From Nymphaea colorata (lineage: Eukaryota > Streptophyta > Magnoliopsida > Nymphaeales > Nymphaeaceae): a stretch of DNA of 64,000 nt. The position numbers and the translations under genes were made by a program. This document shows positions 61,136 to 64,000 of the stretch, piece after piece; the stretch's first letter is position 1; each line of letters begins with the position of its first letter. Location of the stretch: positions 5,530,972 to 5,594,971 of the forward strand of contig NC_045146.1 of NCBI RefSeq assembly GCF_008831285.2, written 5' to 3'. Under the pieces are notes generated by a model. It saw nothing but the letters and a program-made list of their open reading frames with translations. It searched no databases and had not been told where the DNA came from.

Positions 61136-62566
61136 TGTCACCGCTCTTTAAGAGCTTACTAAAAGAGTTGGTAAGATAGAATAAATAGAGATTGGAGAGA
61201 GCTTTGGAGTCCAACGGCTTGATAGATCCAGCCATATTTTTGCTGGAAAAAAAACAACAGAAATAAAAGAAAATAGGAAAAATGAATCTATCCTATTACA
61301 TTAATAATAAATCTAACATGTCATACTAATTTGTGAAAAACATAGTCTTCTAACACCCCTCAAACTTACGGTGATATCACTAAAAGTTTGTTAAGAAGAA
61401 ATTGGAATCTTGCAGCTCCAAGTCCTTTGGTGAAAAAGTCAGCAAGTGAAAACTTTGAAGGCATATATGGAAGTTCAACGTGTGTTTAAGAAACTCTTTT
61501 CTTACAAATGACAATCCATCTCAATATATTTGGTTCATTCATGGAATGTATGATTGCTTACTATGTAAATGGCCTCTTGTTGCCACAACATAGCTTGATC
61601 AGTAAATGTCTATTCCCATGTCCTTAATAAGATTCTTCACTGGATGATCTTTGCAGTAGTGGCAGCCATGACTCGAATTATGCCCCAGTGGATGATAGGG
61701 ATATTTTTTCTTGTTTCTTGCATCTCCATGAGATTAAAGAACAGCTAGAAACATACAACAACTAGTAGTTGAGTGTCTGAATAGTCTCATGATGGCTCCC
61801 ATGTGAACTGCGGTGGGTGCATGTTGAAATTGACTAGCAGCATGCATGATGGGACTTAAGTCAGGGCATGTGATGCTCAAATATAAGATTGCTCCTATAA
61901 GTTGTCGATTGGTGTGAAATTATGTAGCAATTCTTCATCGTCTCTTCTCATTTCCACTCCAAGTGACCCAGGAGTCTATACTATCTTCTCATTTGTCACA
62001 CCTGATCTATCAACAATATCTGCAGCAAGCTTTATTTGAGACAATAGATTTCTTTTCCTTGAATAGCATACTTCGATACCAAGAAAATAAGTTAAAATTC
62101 ATTAGTCTATCATGTCAAATTTTTCTTTTAAGGGTTGCTTAATTAAACACACATCTTCATCATTGCTACTTGTGATTTTCATATCATCAACACAAAGTAG
62201 GAGTATAATAGTACCTTTAGTTATAATTTTGACAAAGAAAGTAGTGTAAGAATAACACGATTTGAAATTAGTTTCTATCATAAAATTACCGAATCTATCA
62301 TACCATGCTTTGAAGGCTTGTTTCAGTCTATAAAGAGCTCTCTTTAGTCTAAGAACCATATTAATTGGTGCTTCATAACCTTATGGAAGAATCATATAGA
62401 CTTCTTCCTCAAGATTTCCTTTAAGAAAAACATTATTGACATCTATATGAAAAATAGACAAATTCTTGACTGCAAATATAGCTATGAGAGTTTAAGAAAA
62501 GTCATTCGAGTTACTGGAACAAATGATGCTTCATAATTTATACCATATTCCTGAGAATATCCCTTA
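61136..62566 (-). mobile_element. Ty1/Copia element 3 (minus strand), 3' part
   Basis: The 3' LTR is 61,136-61,355 (TGTTAGAAGAC...GGTGACA on the minus strand, 220 bp). It is preceded by polypurine GAGGGG and decayed RNase H. RT follows at 62,359-62,102 (MVLRLKRALYRLKQAFKAWY; the YVDD motif reads CVDD), and an RT start fragment KGYSQEYGINYEASFVPVTR is at 62,575-62,490. The left target duplication would be AAATG (61,131-61,135). The 5' part is displaced beyond the insertion at 62,567. It is a different Copia family from elements 1 and 2 and sits in the intron copy of the kinase relic. Confidence 0.75.
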
Positions 62567-63397
62567 GGTAGTGTTTGATGGCAAGGAAACCTGGAATTGG
62601 AAATATATTTCTGGAAATATATTTCTTGGAATAAAGGAATGAGAAAAATTTTTCCGATTCTCATTTTGGTGTGTGTGTGATGACTGAGAAATATATTTCC
62701 AGAAATATATTTCTGTGTTTGATGATATAGAAACATATTTCCAGAAATATATTTATGTGTTTGATAATAAGGAAACATATTTCCATATTTACATAATCTT
62801 TATATAGTTTCTTAAACACATAGATAAATACAGTAACCATGTACGAACTCACGACCATCGATAAAATGAACATGATCTTTACTAAGCAAGAGCTCCATTA
62901 TCAAACTCAAATTTACTGACTGAGAATGTCATAATCAAGTGTCAACTTTATGTTCAAACTAATAAAATTCATATCCCAAAACAGCATGATAGAAAGTTTA
63001 GTTGAACCTTCCAAAGCAGCTGATACACATGCAACATGGCTACTCTCAGCCCCACTAGCAATATGGGTGGCGCCATTCTAAGAGTGTGCATCCCCGTACA
63101 AAATGTTAATTTACATATGACAGAAGCATCAACATTAAATACATAGCACAGACAAAATGTAACTTTCATCATGTATATCATTTTAAACAAAAAGGTTCTT
63201 CCAAAATATGGTGATTGTATTTCTTCATATGTCCCTTGAACGACACTCGAACATGACATTGTCAGAGAGTCAGGGCTTCATCTCCGATTACCTATGAACA
63301 TAAACATAAAGATCAGCGTGATCAACTCATATTCTACATACAGTAACAAACAAAAGTAAAATATAAACAAAATAAACATATGAATAACTAATAATCA

Positions 63398-63673
63398 TCA
63401 ACACAATTGTTTCCATGTGTCATAAGTTCCTATGCACCTACGATTTTGAAAATCCATGAACATTTGAGATGTTATTGAAGTGCGCAGGTCATTATTTGAT
63501 CCTCGATGAATACTTTGTGTTGCACTTTCAAGTTCGGTTACGAACGATGTACTCTCATTTGCATCGTCAAATGCACCTTCATCAAGGTCAAACTGTTCCG
63601 CATTAGGATTATGGTCTGTCATCATCTGACAACATGACTGCAGCATTGGGTAGCACATACAAAAAAGTAACAT
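63398..63673 (-). CDS. Unidentified ORF end, possibly Harbinger transposase C-terminus
   Basis: An open frame of 91 codons is acidic in its first half (QFDLDEGAFDDANE) and ends NDLRTSITSQMFMDFQNRR plus a short tail. The LR-I---M--D position before the end resembles the closing helix of PIF/Harbinger transposases, but there is no catalytic DDE segment here. The upstream intron/exon joint could not be made in frame. It could equally be an unrelated gene end. Confidence 0.3.
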   Translation of the reverse strand: MLLFCMCYPMLQSCCQMMTDHNPNAEQFDLDEGAFDDANESTSFVTELESATQSIHRGSNNDLRTSITSQMFMDFQNRRCIGTYDTWKQLC

Positions 63674-63852
63674 TCGTCAAATCTAATCATACCATCTACA
63701 AATAATACATTCTAATATGCAAAGCGGAAAGGAATTAACAGTCATAAAACGAACATGTATGTATCAAGTATAAAGCAATTTCAATAGCATATAAGTTAGA
63801 ATGAACACAAACAAAGAATTATGAAGAAGTAAGAGAACATGTACTACTTACT

Positions 63853-64000
63853 ATTGATGATTGAGATTAAGCAGCAACCAAGGAACACGTTCGATAGGCA
63901 GAAGTTTGAAGAAGATGGCTGGCTTATTTCCCTGCTCCATTAGCATGTGGGCTCTTAAGTGCAATTGATTATCAATCTCTCCTGAGTTGAGCATTTCACG
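63853..64000 (-). CDS. Partial exon, possibly Harbinger ORF1 (Myb/SANT-like) C-terminus
   Basis: On the minus strand, REMLNSGEIDNQLHLRAHML, then EQGNKPAIFFKLLPIERVPW and LLLNLN are open and followed by a GTAAGT donor near 63,852. The pattern of a helix followed by F--LP---R--WLL resembles the C-terminal region of plant Harbinger ORF1 DNA-binding proteins. The start is beyond the window. Identification is tentative. Confidence 0.3.

Larger units (their letters stand above)
62567..64000 (-). mobile_element. Probable PIF/Harbinger element inserted in Copia element 3 (right end off window)
   Basis: RT sequence breaks directly after TTA (62,564-62,566), the usual Harbinger target. The insert starts GGTAGTGTTTGATGGCAAGG, a Harbinger-like terminus. 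Related TGTTTGATxATA...GGAAAC motifs recur at about 62,715 and 62,757, within GGAAATATATTTC inverted repeats to about 62,790. Minus-strand frames further in look like ends of Harbinger proteins (listed separately). The right terminus and second TTA must lie beyond the window. Confidence 0.5.

Noticed and set aside
1-64000. CRISPR arrays, tRNA, rRNA, bacterial-type operons or defence systems
   Set aside because: None seen. The content is plant nuclear; regular repeats are microsatellites, minisatellites or transposon parts.

Overview
The window is plant nuclear DNA, almost certainly from a flowering plant. It is AT-rich, has GT-AG introns, and is packed with LTR retrotransposons primed by initiator-Met tRNA. 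It also carries small TIR elements, long (TA)n microsatellites, and fragments of a plant-specific leucine-rich-repeat receptor kinase family. There are no bacterial operons, CRISPR arrays or recognisable tRNA/rRNA genes. Species cannot be fixed from the sequence.

Layout. 1-610: end of a short-LTR element (TRIM-like, minus strand). 895-6203: five plus-strand exons giving a complete RD-type kinase domain of an LRR subfamily VIII-2 receptor kinase; its ectodomain exons are not here, and two introns carry small hAT-like elements. 6.2-9.3 kb: intergenic. 9.3-14.6 kb: a Gypsy LTR (plus) against decayed Gypsy RT/RNase H/integrase (minus). 14.9-20.2 kb: AT-rich LTR-like sequence. 20.6-22.4 kb: decayed Copia (plus). 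23.9-25.3 kb: decayed Copia gag (minus) with an internal duplication. 25.3-33.6 kb: MITEs, microsatellites and a GC-rich block. 33,623-34,132: the only intact host gene that I can call, an intronless proline-rich membrane protein. 34.1-42.3 kb: MITEs and tandem repeats. 43.0-44.8 kb: five decayed LRR exons of a second VIII-2 receptor kinase, plus strand. 45.7-59.3 kb: a nest of Copia elements, one interrupted by a 2.8 kb Gypsy solo LTR. 60.6-61.1 kb: a kinase exon plus intron copy, plus strand. 61.1-62.6 kb: a third minus-strand Copia, interrupted at a TTA by what looks like a PIF/Harbinger element running off the window.

How it fits together. The host signal is a local receptor-kinase family: one copy with an intact kinase at the left, and one copy whose ectodomain exons (43-45 kb) and kinase exon (60.6 kb) lie in order on the same strand, apparently split by the retrotransposon nest. 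The most novel item is a small hAT-like family recognised here by structure: TIRs near CTATGTSACA, subterminal TACCCGTG-rich blocks, AT-rich cores and 8-bp target duplications. Four copies can be delimited, one only 131 bp with a perfect duplication and one 1.2 kb with unrelated cargo. All identifications rest on reading motifs and repeats by eye; no database search was run.
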